Shown one piece after another: positions 30,581 through 39,974 of a stretch of DNA of 64,000 nt. The number at the start of each line of letters is the position of its first letter. The first letter of the stretch is position 1. The notes under the pieces were generated by a model, which saw only the letters and a list, made by a program, of their open reading frames with translations, made no database searches and had not been told where the DNA came from. The translations under genes and the position numbers were made by a program. Where the stretch lies: NCBI GenBank assembly GCA_028289445.1, contig JANQPO010000024.1:21035-85034 (forward strand), given 5' to 3'. The stretch is from Tepidamorphaceae bacterium (GTDB lineage: Bacteria > Pseudomonadota > Alphaproteobacteria > Rhizobiales > JAKSCL01).

Positions 30581-32764
30581 ATGCATTTTCGACAGGCCGG
30601 TTTGGCGGCTGTACTTCTCATGGCGACAACGTCCTCGGCGGCGCTCGCCGAACCGGTGTTCAACCGAATCGCGTCCTTCCCGGTCAACACCAACCTGCCC
30701 GTGGACACCGACCAAAACACCGAGACATCGGCCGAAATCATCGCTGCCACCGATGACGGCATGATGCTGATCTACACCGACAGCCCCTTGGAGGCCGTTG
30801 GCATGATCGACATTACCGACCCGGCTGCGCCGAAGCCGGCCGGAACGATCGCGCTGGACGGCGAGCCGACCGCCGTTTCGATCGCCGGCGGCAAGGCTCT
30901 GGTCGGAGTCAACACCTCTGAGAGCTACACCGCGCCGTCCGGTCATCTAGCCATCATCGATATTGCATCGAAGGCCATCGAGGGTACCTGCGATCTCGGC
31001 GGTCAGCCGGATTCTACTGCGGTTTCGCCAGACGGTAGCCTGGTGGTGATCGCGATCGAAAACGAGCGCGACGAGGACCTGAACGACGGCGTTATTCCGC
31101 AATTGCCAGCAGGCAGCGTCGCGATCCTGTCGCTGACGGACGGCGTGCCGGACTGCGGCAGCCTTATCCAGGCGAGCGTTTCCGGTCTGGCGGACGTCGC
31201 CGGCGATGACCCGGAGCCGGAGTTTGTCGACATCAACGCTAATAACGAAATCGCCGTCACGCTTCAGGAAAACAATCACATCGTGGTGCTTGCCGCCGAC
31301 GGCAGCGTCGTCAGCCACTTCTCAGCCGGTGCGGTGGACCTGACGAATGTCGACCTCGACGAGGAACGTGCGCTCACCTTCGATGGCAACCAGCCCGGCC
31401 GCGTGCGCGAGCCCGACGCCATCCAATGGCTCGACAACGACCGCCTCGTCACCGCCAATGAGGGTGACTACGAGGGCGGCTCGCGCGGCTTCACGATCTT
31501 TTCGAAGTCCGGCGAGGTGCTCTACGAGTCCGGCACGGATTTCGAATATCGCGTCGCCATGGCCGGCCATTATCCGGAGAAGCGCTCCGGCAACAAAGGC
31601 GTCGAGCCGGAGGGCATGGAAGTCAAAGCCTTCGGCGACCGGACCTACATTTTCCTCTTGTCGGAACGCGGTTCCGTCATCGGCGTCTATCGCGACACCG
31701 GTGGCGACCCCGAATTCGTGCAGCTTCTGCCGTCGGCGCTTGGACCGGAAGGTGCGATCGCTATCCCGGATCGCAATCTGCTGGCCATCTCAAACGAAGT
31801 CGATCTGATCGAAGACGGTGGCGTGCGCTCGCACGTGACGCTTTACAGCTACGCTGAAGGCACGCCGGCTTATCCGATGATCGTGTCCGGTCTCGACGAT
31901 AACGGCCGGCCGATCGGGTTCGGCGCACTGTCGGGCCTGGCCGCCGATCCGGAGCGGGCCGGGATCCTCTACGCCGTCAACGACAGCTTCTACGCCATGC
32001 AACCGACGATCTTCACGATCGATGCCAACCAGTCCCCGGCACGCATCACGGCCGCGACGCGCGTGACGCGGGGCGGCCAGAATGCGCAGCTTCTCGATCT
32101 TGAAGGCATCGTGTCGGACGGCGAGGGTGGCTTCTGGCTGGCGTCGGAAGGTCGTCTCGGCCGGATGATCATGCACGGCCTCTACCACGTGAACGCCGAG
32201 GGCGAGATCGAGAAACAGGTGGCGTTCCCGGCCGAGCTTTTGGCCGTCGAGAAGCGCTGGGCGTCCGAAGGCGTGACGAAGATCGGCGACACGTTGTGGA
32301 TCGCCATTCAGCGCCAGTGGCAGGACGATCCGGACAACACCGTCAAGCTCATCTCCTACAATATCGAGACGGAAGAGTGGGGCGCGGTCCGCTATCCGAC
32401 CGAGCCGGCGGAGAAGGGTTGGGTCGGCCTTTCGGAAATCACGCTTCACGGCGACTATGTCTATATCATCGAGCGTGACAACCAGATCGGCGCGAACGCC
32501 AAGATCAAGAAACTCTATCGGGTCGCCGTCGCCGAGCTTCAGCCGGGCGAAATCGGCGGCACGCTGCCGGTCGTCGCGAAAGAGGAAGTCCACGACTTCA
32601 TACCCGACCTGACGGCGACGGGCGGCTATGTCGTCGATAAGATCGAGGGCTTCGCGGTCGATGTGAATGGCACCGGGTTTGCCGTCACCGACAATGACGG
32701 TGTCGACGATTCGAACGGCGAGACGCTGTTCTTTTCGATCGGGACCGTTGGCGGTGAATCCTAA
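30581..32764 (+). CDS. Secreted esterase-like/phytase-like protein, probable PhoB regulon member
   Basis: 727 residues with a Sec signal peptide (AAVLLMATTSSAALA, cleavage before EPVFNR). The first ~430 residues form a repeated beta-strand (propeller-like) region with SAEIIAATDDGMMLIYTD and PDSTAVSPDGSLVVIA, as in choice-of-anchor/alkaline-phosphatase-associated proteins. The second half matches the esterase-like-activity-of-phytase family (LLDLEGIVSDGEGGFWLASEG, KIEGFAVDVNGTGFAVTDND). The ATG at 30581 is used because the signal peptide starts there. Likely periplasmic or extracellular release of phosphate from organic phosphoesters; the catalytic activity is an inference. Confidence 0.83.
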   Translation: MHFRQAGLAAVLLMATTSSAALAEPVFNRIASFPVNTNLPVDTDQNTETSAEIIAATDDGMMLIYTDSPLEAVGMIDITDPAAPKPAGTIALDGEPTAVSIAGGKALVGVNTSESYTAPSGHLAIIDIASKAIEGTCDLGGQPDSTAVSPDGSLVVIAIENERDEDLNDGVIPQLPAGSVAILSLTDGVPDCGSLIQASVSGLADVAGDDPEPEFVDINANNEIAVTLQENNHIVVLAADGSVVSHFSAGAVDLTNVDLDEERALTFDGNQPGRVREPDAIQWLDNDRLVTANEGDYEGGSRGFTIFSKSGEVLYESGTDFEYRVAMAGHYPEKRSGNKGVEPEGMEVKAFGDRTYIFLLSERGSVIGVYRDTGGDPEFVQLLPSALGPEGAIAIPDRNLLAISNEVDLIEDGGVRSHVTLYSYAEGTPAYPMIVSGLDDNGRPIGFGALSGLAADPERAGILYAVNDSFYAMQPTIFTIDANQSPARITAATRVTRGGQNAQLLDLEGIVSDGEGGFWLASEGRLGRMIMHGLYHVNAEGEIEKQVAFPAELLAVEKRWASEGVTKIGDTLWIAIQRQWQDDPDNTVKLISYNIETEEWGAVRYPTEPAEKGWVGLSEITLHGDYVYIIERDNQIGANAKIKKLYRVAVAELQPGEIGGTLPVVAKEEVHDFIPDLTATGGYVVDKIEGFAVDVNGTGFAVTDNDGVDDSNGETLFFSIGTVGGES

Positions 32765-32802
32765 GCGGCGGCTTAGCCGACCCATTTGAAAGCTATAAAG
32801 GC

Positions 32803-32828
32803 GGGCGCGTCCTCGACGCGTCCGTTTT
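32803..32828 (+). terminator. Rho-independent terminator after the phytase-like gene
   Basis: Nine-base stem GGGCGCGTC / GACGCGTCC (one G-T pair) with a CTC loop, followed by G then TTTT. It lies 39 bp past the stop codon, between convergent genes. Confidence 0.7.
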
Positions 32829-32861
32829 GCTAGCAACGCCTCGCTGGGAAGCGGCGACCCC

Positions 32862-33356
32862 CTATGTGCGCCGCCAATCGAAGCGCTGTTCGAGGATTGG
32901 GATGCCCCAGGTGGTGTCCTCGCCTTCCTGGGTCAGCTCGAATCCATAGCTTTCGTAAAGATGACGCGCGGCGTGAAGACCGGAAAATGTGGTGAGATAG
33001 CACTGCGCGTAGTCGGCTTCGTCAATGAAGGCCATGGCCTGATCCATCATACGCCGGCCGAGACCAGCACCGCGTGCCGCGTCTGAAATTATGAACCATC
33101 GCAGATGCGACATGCCCGCCTCAAGCTGGGGGTCGGATCCCTCGACAACGAGGCTGGCAACCAGTTCGCCGTCATTCTCCGCCCAGATCACCCGATCGCG
33201 AACATCGTCATAGCGCTGGAAGAAAGCGCCCACACCGGCCGCGATAGTCGCTTCGAAATGGCGGCTGAACTGCCATTCCCGGCCGTAGTAGCGGATGTGC
33301 TCGTTGACGATCCAGCCGATCAGGCCCGGCCGCCAGCCATGGCCGGTTTCAATCAT
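32862..33356 (-). CDS. GNAT family N-acetyltransferase
   Basis: 164-residue GCN5-related acetyltransferase. Motif A with the acetyl-CoA pyrophosphate loop is DAARGAGLGRRMMDQA, followed by the beta-5/alpha-4 region YLTTFSGLHAARHLYESYGFE. The N-terminal part (YYGREWQFSRHFEA) resembles GNAT domains found with MarR regulators. The start overlaps the lutC stop by 4 bp, so it is the last gene of the lut operon. Its acceptor substrate is unknown. Confidence 0.82.
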   Translation of the reverse strand: MIETGHGWRPGLIGWIVNEHIRYYGREWQFSRHFEATIAAGVGAFFQRYDDVRDRVIWAENDGELVASLVVEGSDPQLEAGMSHLRWFIISDAARGAGLGRRMMDQAMAFIDEADYAQCYLTTFSGLHAARHLYESYGFELTQEGEDTTWGIPILEQRFDWRRT

Positions 33357-34057
33357 GCGCCGACTATGACGATGTGGAGCCGGCGTGGCCCGTGTGCGCC
33401 AAGCAGTAACGTCTGCTCGATATCGGCGGAGCGCGACGGGCCGGTGACCATGTTCACGGTGCGCGGCATCTCGCCGGCGCCGTAGTGGTCGCGCAGCCGC
33501 TGAATTACGGACTCGTAATCGCCGTCTATGTCCTTGGCATCGATGAGGGCGATATGAGTTTCCGGCAGGAAATTGAGAGTGGTCGGGTTATCATCGCCGG
33601 ATGTCAGGATGAGCGTCCCGCTCTCCGCAACACCGCCAAAGGCGTGGCTGACACCGACGGTTGTGGCGTCCTCGGCGATGCCTGTGGAGACCTCCAGCGT
33701 CTTCTGGCTCTCCCAGGGAATTTTTTCCAGCCGCGCATCGCTCCCGTGACGGATTTGCTGCGGCAGGTTGTTCTGGCGCAGAAAGTCGGAGACTTCGCCC
33801 GGAACATCGGCGGTAGCGGCGACCCGCGCGAGCGTCGCGTCGACCGCTTTCGCCATGGTCTCGAAAAGATCGACGCGGCCCTTCGTATCGAGCTGACCAC
33901 GAGCTGGGACGACGCCCGCCGGGTGCGAGGCGAGACGATCGGCGACTGCCGCGCGTCGCGGCGCCTCGTCACCATCCACTTTGAGGGAGCGGCGTGCGGT
34001 CGCCAGAACCGTGTTGCGCCGCTCGGCGTTCTTCGCGGGATCGAGGATGTCGGTCAT
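33353..34057 (-). CDS. lutC: LUD-domain protein, lactate utilization protein C
   Basis: 234 residues of the LutC/YkgG family. Signs are the FLRQNNLP element, the central VGVSHAFGGVAESGTLI stretch and NFLPETHIAL. The C-terminus TVNMVTGPSRSADIEQTLLLGAHGP is diagnostic. With LutA and LutB it forms the FeS-dependent L-lactate dehydrogenase complex. The ATG at 34057 sits in a 4-bp overlap with the LysE gene stop. An upstream in-frame start at 34183 would lie inside lysE. Confidence 0.88.
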   Translation of the reverse strand: MTDILDPAKNAERRNTVLATARRSLKVDGDEAPRRAAVADRLASHPAGVVPARGQLDTKGRVDLFETMAKAVDATLARVAATADVPGEVSDFLRQNNLPQQIRHGSDARLEKIPWESQKTLEVSTGIAEDATTVGVSHAFGGVAESGTLILTSGDDNPTTLNFLPETHIALIDAKDIDGDYESVIQRLRDHYGAGEMPRTVNMVTGPSRSADIEQTLLLGAHGPRRLHIVIVGA

Positions 34058-34680
34058 CGGCGCATTTCGTTTGCTGCGATTGCGATGGCGGAACCCGCGA
34101 ACAAGCTGGCGATGCCTCGATTGAGCGCTGTTACGCGCCGGGCGGAGTTCAAAAAGAGGCGCAGAGGCGTGCCAATCAGGCAATAGCCGGAATAAATGAC
34201 GCAGGTCACGACGATTGCCGTCGGCGTTAGGATCAAGACTTGCCCTGCAAGAGGTGCCGCGGGATCAATGAACTGCGTGAACACCGCCGCATAGGCCAAA
34301 ATCGCCTTCGGATTGCTCAACGAAACGAAGAAGGCATCGCGGATCATCGTTGTGCCTTTGGTGCCTTCGGACAGCCCGGCATCGCTCGGCAAAACAGGCT
34401 CGGCTCGCCATAGCTTGATCGCGAGCCAGATGAGATAGGCACAGCCGACAAGTTTTAGCAGCGTGAACAGGCCCGCCATGGTCGCAAGCAGCGATGCAAC
34501 ACCCAGGAAGACCAATGCCTGAAACACGAGCGATGCGAGGAGAATGCCGACGATTGTCCAATGGGCCCGAACTGCGCCATGGTGTGCGGCCATCAAGATG
34601 CAGTTGGCGGCGTTGGGGCCAAGCGGGATGCCGGCCAGGAACCAGATGCCAACGAAGATCAGCCACTCCGCGCCGGTCAT
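34054..34680 (-). CDS. LysE/RhtB-family amino acid exporter, inserted in the lut operon
   Basis: 208-residue membrane protein with about six TM helices. It has the LysE family hallmarks GIPLGPNAANCILMAA near the N-terminus and SLSNPKAILAYAAVFTQF in the middle. Both ends overlap neighbours by 4 bp (lutB stop, lutC start), so it is part of the lut operon rather than a chance neighbour. It is expected to export amino acids or similar small compounds; why it is wedged between lutB and lutC is unclear. Confidence 0.86.
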   Translation of the reverse strand: MTGAEWLIFVGIWFLAGIPLGPNAANCILMAAHHGAVRAHWTIVGILLASLVFQALVFLGVASLLATMAGLFTLLKLVGCAYLIWLAIKLWRAEPVLPSDAGLSEGTKGTTMIRDAFFVSLSNPKAILAYAAVFTQFIDPAAPLAGQVLILTPTAIVVTCVIYSGYCLIGTPLRLFLNSARRVTALNRGIASLFAGSAIAIAANEMRR

Positions 34681-36104
34681 GTGGGTGTCCCCTCTTGTCT
34701 TTGCTTCCACTGCTGTTGAAACGTCTTGCCCTCGGGCGCCGGCAGATCGCGGTGCTTGGTCCAACCGCCGGCAAGGGGGAGCGACGCCATCCGACCGGTC
34801 TTGCCGGCCCACCAGGCCATGACCGGCATACCGATGGACATCGCCATCTGATAGAGCGCCGGGCGTTTCGCCAAAAAGGCCCAGGCACCGAGGCCGGCGC
34901 GTATGGTGGCCGGTGATAGCTTGCGCTCGAACTCACGTTGGCGCCAATGCCGCATCATTTTCGGTAGTGGGATGCGCATCGGGCAAACGCTTTCGCAGCG
35001 CCCGCAAAACGTCGAAGCATTCGGCAGATGGCCCGACTGATCCACGCCGATCAGCGAAGGCGTGAGGACCGCGCCCATCGGTCCTGGATAGACCCAGCCA
35101 TACGCGTGGCCGCCGACGGTGTGATAGACCGGACAGTGGTTCATGCAGGCGCCGCAGCGGATGCAGCGCAACATGTCCTGGAAGTCGGTTCCCAGCATCG
35201 ACGAGCGGCCATTGTCGAGGAGCACGACGTGATACTCCTCCGGGCCGTCTGGATCGTCGGGCCGGCGCGGTCCCGTTGAGAACGTTGTGTAGACCGACAT
35301 GTCCTGTCCGGTCGCGGATCGGGCGAGTACGCGGAGGATTTGTGCGGTGTCGTCCAGTGTCGGGACAATCTTTTCCAAGGATGCCACGACGATGTGAACG
35401 CGTGGCAAGAGCTGGGTCAGGTCGCCATTGCCTTCATTGGTGACGATGACCGATGTGCCAGTCTCGGCGATCAGGAAATTCGCTCCCGTGACGCCGACAT
35501 CGGCGGTTTGGAACTTGTGGCGCAGAATTTCGCGTGCCTCGGACAGGAGCGTGCGCGGGTCTTCCAAATTGCGGTCAACGGGAAGGTGAGTGTGGACGCG
35601 GCGGAACTCGTCCTCGACCTCGTCCTTGTTGACGTGAATCGCCGGCGCGATGATGTGGCTTGGATGCTCACCCCTGAGCTGGATGATGTACTCGCCAAGG
35701 TCGGTCTCGATCGGCGTCAGGCCGTTCCGCTCAAGATGATCGTTAAGGCCGATCTCCTCGGTGATCATCGACTTGCCCTTGGTCACCGTGCGGGCATCGA
35801 CCGACTTGCAGATCGCGGTGACGATGTCGCGGGCTTCCTCGGCATCGACGGCCCAGTGGACGTGTCCGCCTGACGCCGTCACCTTTTCCTCGTAGGCCTC
35901 CAGGTAAAGGTCGAGATGCTCCAGCGCGTGGTTCTTGATGTCGCGCGCCTCATCGCGCAGGTCCTCGAATTCCGGCAATTTGGCCGCCGCATTGGCGCGC
36001 TTTTGGATGAAGCCGGAGCGTACATTGCCCATGGCACGCTGCAGCGCCTGATCGTCGAGGGCTGCGCGTACGTTGCCCTTGAACTGCGGGGACCGGATTT
36101 CCAT
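34677..36104 (-). CDS. lutB: Iron-sulfur LUD protein, lactate utilization protein B
   Basis: 475 residues. An N-terminal LUD domain (TVTKGKSMITEEIGLNDHLE, TGTSVIVTNEGNGDL) is followed by two 4Fe-4S motifs: CIRCGACMNHCP and CGRCESVCP. The C-terminal helical DUF3390-like tail contains KTFQQQWKQR. It is the electron-transfer core of LutABC, oxidising lactate to pyruvate and feeding quinone. The start overlaps the lutA stop by one base (TGATG). Confidence 0.9.
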   Translation of the reverse strand: MEIRSPQFKGNVRAALDDQALQRAMGNVRSGFIQKRANAAAKLPEFEDLRDEARDIKNHALEHLDLYLEAYEEKVTASGGHVHWAVDAEEARDIVTAICKSVDARTVTKGKSMITEEIGLNDHLERNGLTPIETDLGEYIIQLRGEHPSHIIAPAIHVNKDEVEDEFRRVHTHLPVDRNLEDPRTLLSEAREILRHKFQTADVGVTGANFLIAETGTSVIVTNEGNGDLTQLLPRVHIVVASLEKIVPTLDDTAQILRVLARSATGQDMSVYTTFSTGPRRPDDPDGPEEYHVVLLDNGRSSMLGTDFQDMLRCIRCGACMNHCPVYHTVGGHAYGWVYPGPMGAVLTPSLIGVDQSGHLPNASTFCGRCESVCPMRIPLPKMMRHWRQREFERKLSPATIRAGLGAWAFLAKRPALYQMAMSIGMPVMAWWAGKTGRMASLPLAGGWTKHRDLPAPEGKTFQQQWKQRQEGTPT

Positions 36105-36865
36105 CAGCGGTCCTCGGCGATTGCCGCCGTATCGGTCATTCCGGCCAGCACTTCGGCGACGTGACGCGCCTGAATGGGCCGTCCCTCGCGCTTCAGCTTG
36201 CCTGCCATGTTCAGCAGGCAGCCGAGATCGCCGGCCAGCAACGTCCCGGCGCCGGAGGCCACGATCGCCTCGGTTTTGCGGCCAACCATCGCATTGGAGA
36301 TGTCGGGATACTTGACGCAGAATGTTCCGCCGAAACCGCAGCAGACATCTGAATCCGCCATCTCGGTCAGTTTCAGTCCCTCAACGGTATCGAGCAGGGC
36401 ACGGGGCTGCGTCTGGACGCCCAGTTCGCGCAGGCCAGAGCAGGAGTCGTGATAGGTGACGGTGCCGTCGAAAGACGCGGCGACCGATTTGACGCCGGCG
36501 ATGTCGACCAGAAACGAGACGAGTTCGTGGACCTTATCCGCAAACGCTTCGGCGCGCGCTTTCCACTTAACCTCGTTCTCAAACAGCTCCGGGTAATGCT
36601 TTTTCAGCATCCCGGCGCACGACCCGGAGGGTGCAACGATGAAATCGTAGCTCTCGAACGCCTCGATCACCTGACGGGCGATGTCTCGGGCGTCGCGATT
36701 GTCGCCGGAATTGTAGGCGGGCTGGCCGCAGCAGGTTTGCGCGGAGGGCACCTCAACCGTAAATCCGGCGTCTTCCAAGAGCTTCACCGTCGCGAATCCG
36801 ACGCTCGGCCGAAACAGATCGACCAGACAAGTGACAAAGAGCGCGACGCGGCGTGTTTCCGCCAT
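36104..36865 (-). CDS. lutA: Cysteine-rich (CCG) protein, lactate utilization protein A
   Basis: 253 residues with two cysteine-rich CCG domains: CCGQPAYNSG in the first and CCGFGGTFCVKYP in the second, plus DSCSGLRELG. It resembles GlcF C-terminal halves and LutA/YkgE. The ATG at 36865 is chosen because CAGGA lies about 8 nt upstream; an ATG six codons earlier (36883) is possible. First gene of lutA-lutB-lysE-lutC-GNAT. No dedicated regulator is adjacent. Confidence 0.88.
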   Translation of the reverse strand: MAETRRVALFVTCLVDLFRPSVGFATVKLLEDAGFTVEVPSAQTCCGQPAYNSGDNRDARDIARQVIEAFESYDFIVAPSGSCAGMLKKHYPELFENEVKWKARAEAFADKVHELVSFLVDIAGVKSVAASFDGTVTYHDSCSGLRELGVQTQPRALLDTVEGLKLTEMADSDVCCGFGGTFCVKYPDISNAMVGRKTEAIVASGAGTLLAGDLGCLLNMAGKLKREGRPIQARHVAEVLAGMTDTAAIAEDR

Positions 36866-37008
36866 GGAGGGATCCTGACTCATACGATGGCCGATTACGC
36901 ATATGCTATCGCCGCGCGCACTGGCAAGCCTGACGAATGTCGCAATCGTTGCGGCCGCGACCGGCTTGGCGTCTAATAGTGCTCGAACCGATCTGCGAGG
37001 GCGTTAGC

Positions 37009-37719
37009 ATGGATTTATCCGACCTCATGATCCTGCGCGGGGCCGAGCGACTGCTGGTCGTCGCCATTGCCGGACTGTCGATTGTCCTCGGCTATCACCT
37101 GTTCAAGATCGTTCCAGTCGACAAGGATTCGCGTGGCGAGTTCAAGGCGCTGAACATCTCGATTGTTGTCTCGAAAGTAGGGCCGGGTGTCTTCTTCGCC
37201 GCTTTTGGGGCGCTGGTGCTGGGATTGTCGGTCATGACTCAGCTCAAGGTTGAGCCCGGGCAGCCGACCGCCGGAACTGCACTTTCCGGTGAAACGGTGC
37301 AGACGGCGCTTTTGGAACCGCGAGTTGAATATTTGCAGCAAGCTCCGGCACCCGAACTGGTGCCGCAAGTTGCCTATGCTCCGGTGTTCCAACCGGCTCC
37401 GGCGAACCAGGTCACGTATTTGGGCGTTGACGCCGCACCGCCTGCCTCGCTCGAGGATGTGAACCGGATCAAGGACCAGATCGGATTCCTGAACTGTGCA
37501 GCGGAACATGCGGCAATCGGCCTTGATCCCGGACTTGCCGACGCCATGCGGTCGGCGGTCGATGCCGCGTCCACCGCGCTTGTGCGGGCCGCCTGGCAAG
37601 CCGATTGGGGCGAGCCGGCCAGCTTGGACAACGGCAATGCGGTCGAGGCGGTCAACGCACTCCTTGCGGCAAGATCATCCGTATGTCTTGCCGCGGTTCT
37701 CAAGGTTGAGGCGAACTGA
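37009..37719 (+). CDS. Uncharacterised membrane protein with Pro/Ala-rich linker
   Basis: 236 residues, no family recognised. Two hydrophobic helices lie near residues 14-32 and 53-75, with a short polar loop (VPVDKDSRGEFKALN) between. A proline/alanine/glutamine-rich linker (~95-145) and a soluble helical end with two cysteines (FLNCAAEHA, SVCLAAV) follow. The ATG at 37009 follows GCGAGG. The next gene starts 2 bp after its stop, so they are co-transcribed. Probably inner-membrane anchored; function unknown. Confidence 0.7.
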   Translation: MDLSDLMILRGAERLLVVAIAGLSIVLGYHLFKIVPVDKDSRGEFKALNISIVVSKVGPGVFFAAFGALVLGLSVMTQLKVEPGQPTAGTALSGETVQTALLEPRVEYLQQAPAPELVPQVAYAPVFQPAPANQVTYLGVDAAPPASLEDVNRIKDQIGFLNCAAEHAAIGLDPGLADAMRSAVDAASTALVRAAWQADWGEPASLDNGNAVEAVNALLAARSSVCLAAVLKVEAN

Positions 37720-37721
37720 CG

Positions 37722-38732
37722 GTGGCGTTCTTGCGGAACGCCATTTTCGCGGTGACATTGGCCGCAGCCGGGGGTGCAGGGGCGCAAACAGCCGATCCGC
37801 GATCACCCTATGCGGACGCCGACATCGACCGTGTCGAGGAACGAGCGGTGCCGGCGCTACACGGTATCCTCTTCGGCAATCTCATCCCGCGTCTGCCGCG
37901 TGCCGAGCAGATTGCCCTCACCGGGCTGACGCTTGAAACGCCGCGTCGGGTCAGCCCGTGGCGACCTTTTGCCGTGTGGGCCGAGTCGCACCGCATGGCG
38001 ATTGTGTTTCCGATGGAGACCATTCGCTTCCTCGACGATCTGGCGACCGTCACCGTCGCGTTCAATCGCGCCGGTTGCGACTTGAACCGGGTCGCCACCT
38101 ATGCCGGCATGCTGACCCGGATCGATCCGCCGGATGGCGACCGTTTCCCTGATCCGATCACCGCGTTCGGCCTCGATCGCGACAGCCTGTTGGCCGATCC
38201 CGATATCGATAAGTTCTCGCAACTGCAGCTCAAGACAGCGATCGCCTTCGTGCTTGCGCATGAACTAGGTCATGTCGCGCTACAGCATGTCGCGGATGGC
38301 GATGCAGCGGCGAGCCGCGAACGGGAGCGGGCAGCCGACGCTTATGCGCTTCGATTGCATCGCCTGCTTGGCGCGCCGCCGCTCGGTGCGTCGATCCTCT
38401 TCACCATGATGGGGCATGCTTATCTCGGCGCAGGCGATTATCCGAGCGTCGCCGCGTTCGAAGCGAGCTTCCGGGAAAGGGGAACGCACCCGCTCGATGG
38501 AGACCGCTTGCGGGCGATTGGCGATGCCATCGAGGCCGATGCCGCCTACTATGCCCGCACCGAGCCTGATCCCGACGCCGCAGAAGTGCAGATGCGAACG
38601 CTTGCCGGCGAGTTCCGTACGCTTGGGCGCAACCTGGACGACGCCGATGTACGACTGTTGCAAGCCGAAACCGCACGGACGACGCGGTGGGACGAATTAG
38701 AGAACGCGTGCGCGCGCCTGCGTGTACGCTGA
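37722..38732 (+). CDS. Secreted M48-like metalloprotease domain protein
   Basis: 336 residues with an N-terminal signal peptide (IFAVTLAAAGGAGAQ). It contains the zinc motif HELGH at 180-184 within AFVLAHELGHVALQH, and a downstream RERERAADAYAL that supplies the third (Glu/Asp) ligand in gluzincins such as M48. There are no multiple TM helices, so it is a periplasmic HExxH protein rather than HtpX. The GTG at 37722 follows the previous stop by two bases. It may act with the upstream membrane protein; substrates unknown. Confidence 0.75.
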   Translation: MAFLRNAIFAVTLAAAGGAGAQTADPRSPYADADIDRVEERAVPALHGILFGNLIPRLPRAEQIALTGLTLETPRRVSPWRPFAVWAESHRMAIVFPMETIRFLDDLATVTVAFNRAGCDLNRVATYAGMLTRIDPPDGDRFPDPITAFGLDRDSLLADPDIDKFSQLQLKTAIAFVLAHELGHVALQHVADGDAAASRERERAADAYALRLHRLLGAPPLGASILFTMMGHAYLGAGDYPSVAAFEASFRERGTHPLDGDRLRAIGDAIEADAAYYARTEPDPDAAEVQMRTLAGEFRTLGRNLDDADVRLLQAETARTTRWDELENACARLRVR

Positions 38733-38915
38733 TTGTTGGACTTGGATCACCAAAAATTGTTGCGCCTTTGGAATTAAACCTCAGCCGAAAGTGGGGTGGC
38801 AATTCCCGTTGGACGCTTTAGCATGGCGACATTCGCCGAATTGACGCAGCGCAACGCGCACTGCATCAGTGCGGTGTTTCTGCATTATGTGATCTTAATT
38901 GGGAGGACAGACCAC

Positions 38916-39947
38916 ATGAATTCATATTTGAAAGGTGCTGCCGTTGGCTTGGCCTTGACCGCGTCGGCTGGCATGGCGAGTGCCGAAACCTGGCAGATGC
39001 AGTCGACCTATCCGGGGTCGCTGACCCAGCTTGGAACCCTTGGCAAGCGCATCGCTGACCAGATCGCGATCGTGACCGGTGGCGCAGTCGAGATCGAGTT
39101 CCAGGAGCCTGGCGCTCTCGTTCCGGCGCTTGAGACCTTCGACGCCGTTGCATCGGGCGCCATCGAAGCAGGCTGGTCGACGCCCGGGTATTGGGCCGGC
39201 AAAGTGCCGTCCTTGCAGCTTTTTGCGGCCGTGCCATTCGGTCCGTCGGCGGGTGAGTACATTGCCTGGCTGAAATTCGGCGGCGGCACCGAGCTGTTCG
39301 AAGAGATTTATGCCAACTCCAACATCATTGGCATTCACTGCGGCATCATCGCGCCGGAGGCGTCCGGTTGGTTCTCCAAGGAGATCAACTCGCCGGAGGA
39401 CCTGAAGGGGCTGAAGATGCGCTTCTTCGGTCTTGGCGCGAAGGTCATGGAAAAGCTTGGTGTCTCGACCCAGCTTCTGGCGGGTGGCGATATCTTCCCG
39501 GCGCTTGAGCTTGGTACGATCGACGCGACGGAATTCTCCATGCCGGCGATCGACCTCAATCTCGGCTTCTATCAGGTCGCCAAGCACTACTACTTCCCCG
39601 GTTGGCATCAGCAGTCGACGCTGTTCGATCTGATGATCAATCTCGATGTGTGGGAAGGCTTGGATGAGCAAACCCAGCAGCAGATCCGCGCCGTTTGCGA
39701 TGCCAACATCACCTACGGCCTGGCCGAAGGCGAGGCGATCCAGGGCAAGGCCCTCGCCGAACTCCAGGAAAAGGGCGTCACCATTCACCGGTGGTCCGAC
39801 GACATGCTGAACACGTTCCAGACCGCTTGGAACGAGGTCGCCGAAGAGCAGAAAGCTGCCGACGCCGACTTTGCCCGTGTTTGGGAGTCGCTCTCGGCTT
39901 TCCGCGCTGAATACGCGACCTGGAAGGATCTGGGCTACCTGCAATAA
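38916..39947 (+). CDS. dctP: TRAP transporter substrate-binding protein (DctP/TakP/FcbT1 type)
   Basis: 343 residues with a Sec signal (LALTASAGMASA). The ATG at 38916 has GGGAGGA upstream. Family regions: TYPGSLTQLG, EIEFQEPGALVPALETFDAV, and IDATEFSMPAIDLNLGFYQVAKHYYFPGWHQ, a stretch typical of the 2-oxoacid/mannitol/chloroaromatic TRAP group. A substrate of the 2-oxo or hydroxy acid type is likely by family and by the lut and glc neighbours, but the FcbT-type binding of halobenzoates cannot be excluded. The gap before it (38733-38915) shows no other feature. Confidence 0.86.
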   Translation: MNSYLKGAAVGLALTASAGMASAETWQMQSTYPGSLTQLGTLGKRIADQIAIVTGGAVEIEFQEPGALVPALETFDAVASGAIEAGWSTPGYWAGKVPSLQLFAAVPFGPSAGEYIAWLKFGGGTELFEEIYANSNIIGIHCGIIAPEASGWFSKEINSPEDLKGLKMRFFGLGAKVMEKLGVSTQLLAGGDIFPALELGTIDATEFSMPAIDLNLGFYQVAKHYYFPGWHQQSTLFDLMINLDVWEGLDEQTQQQIRAVCDANITYGLAEGEAIQGKALAELQEKGVTIHRWSDDMLNTFQTAWNEVAEEQKAADADFARVWESLSAFRAEYATWKDLGYLQ

Positions 39948-39974
39948 GGTCGCGGATTATCAAGACAATAAATG

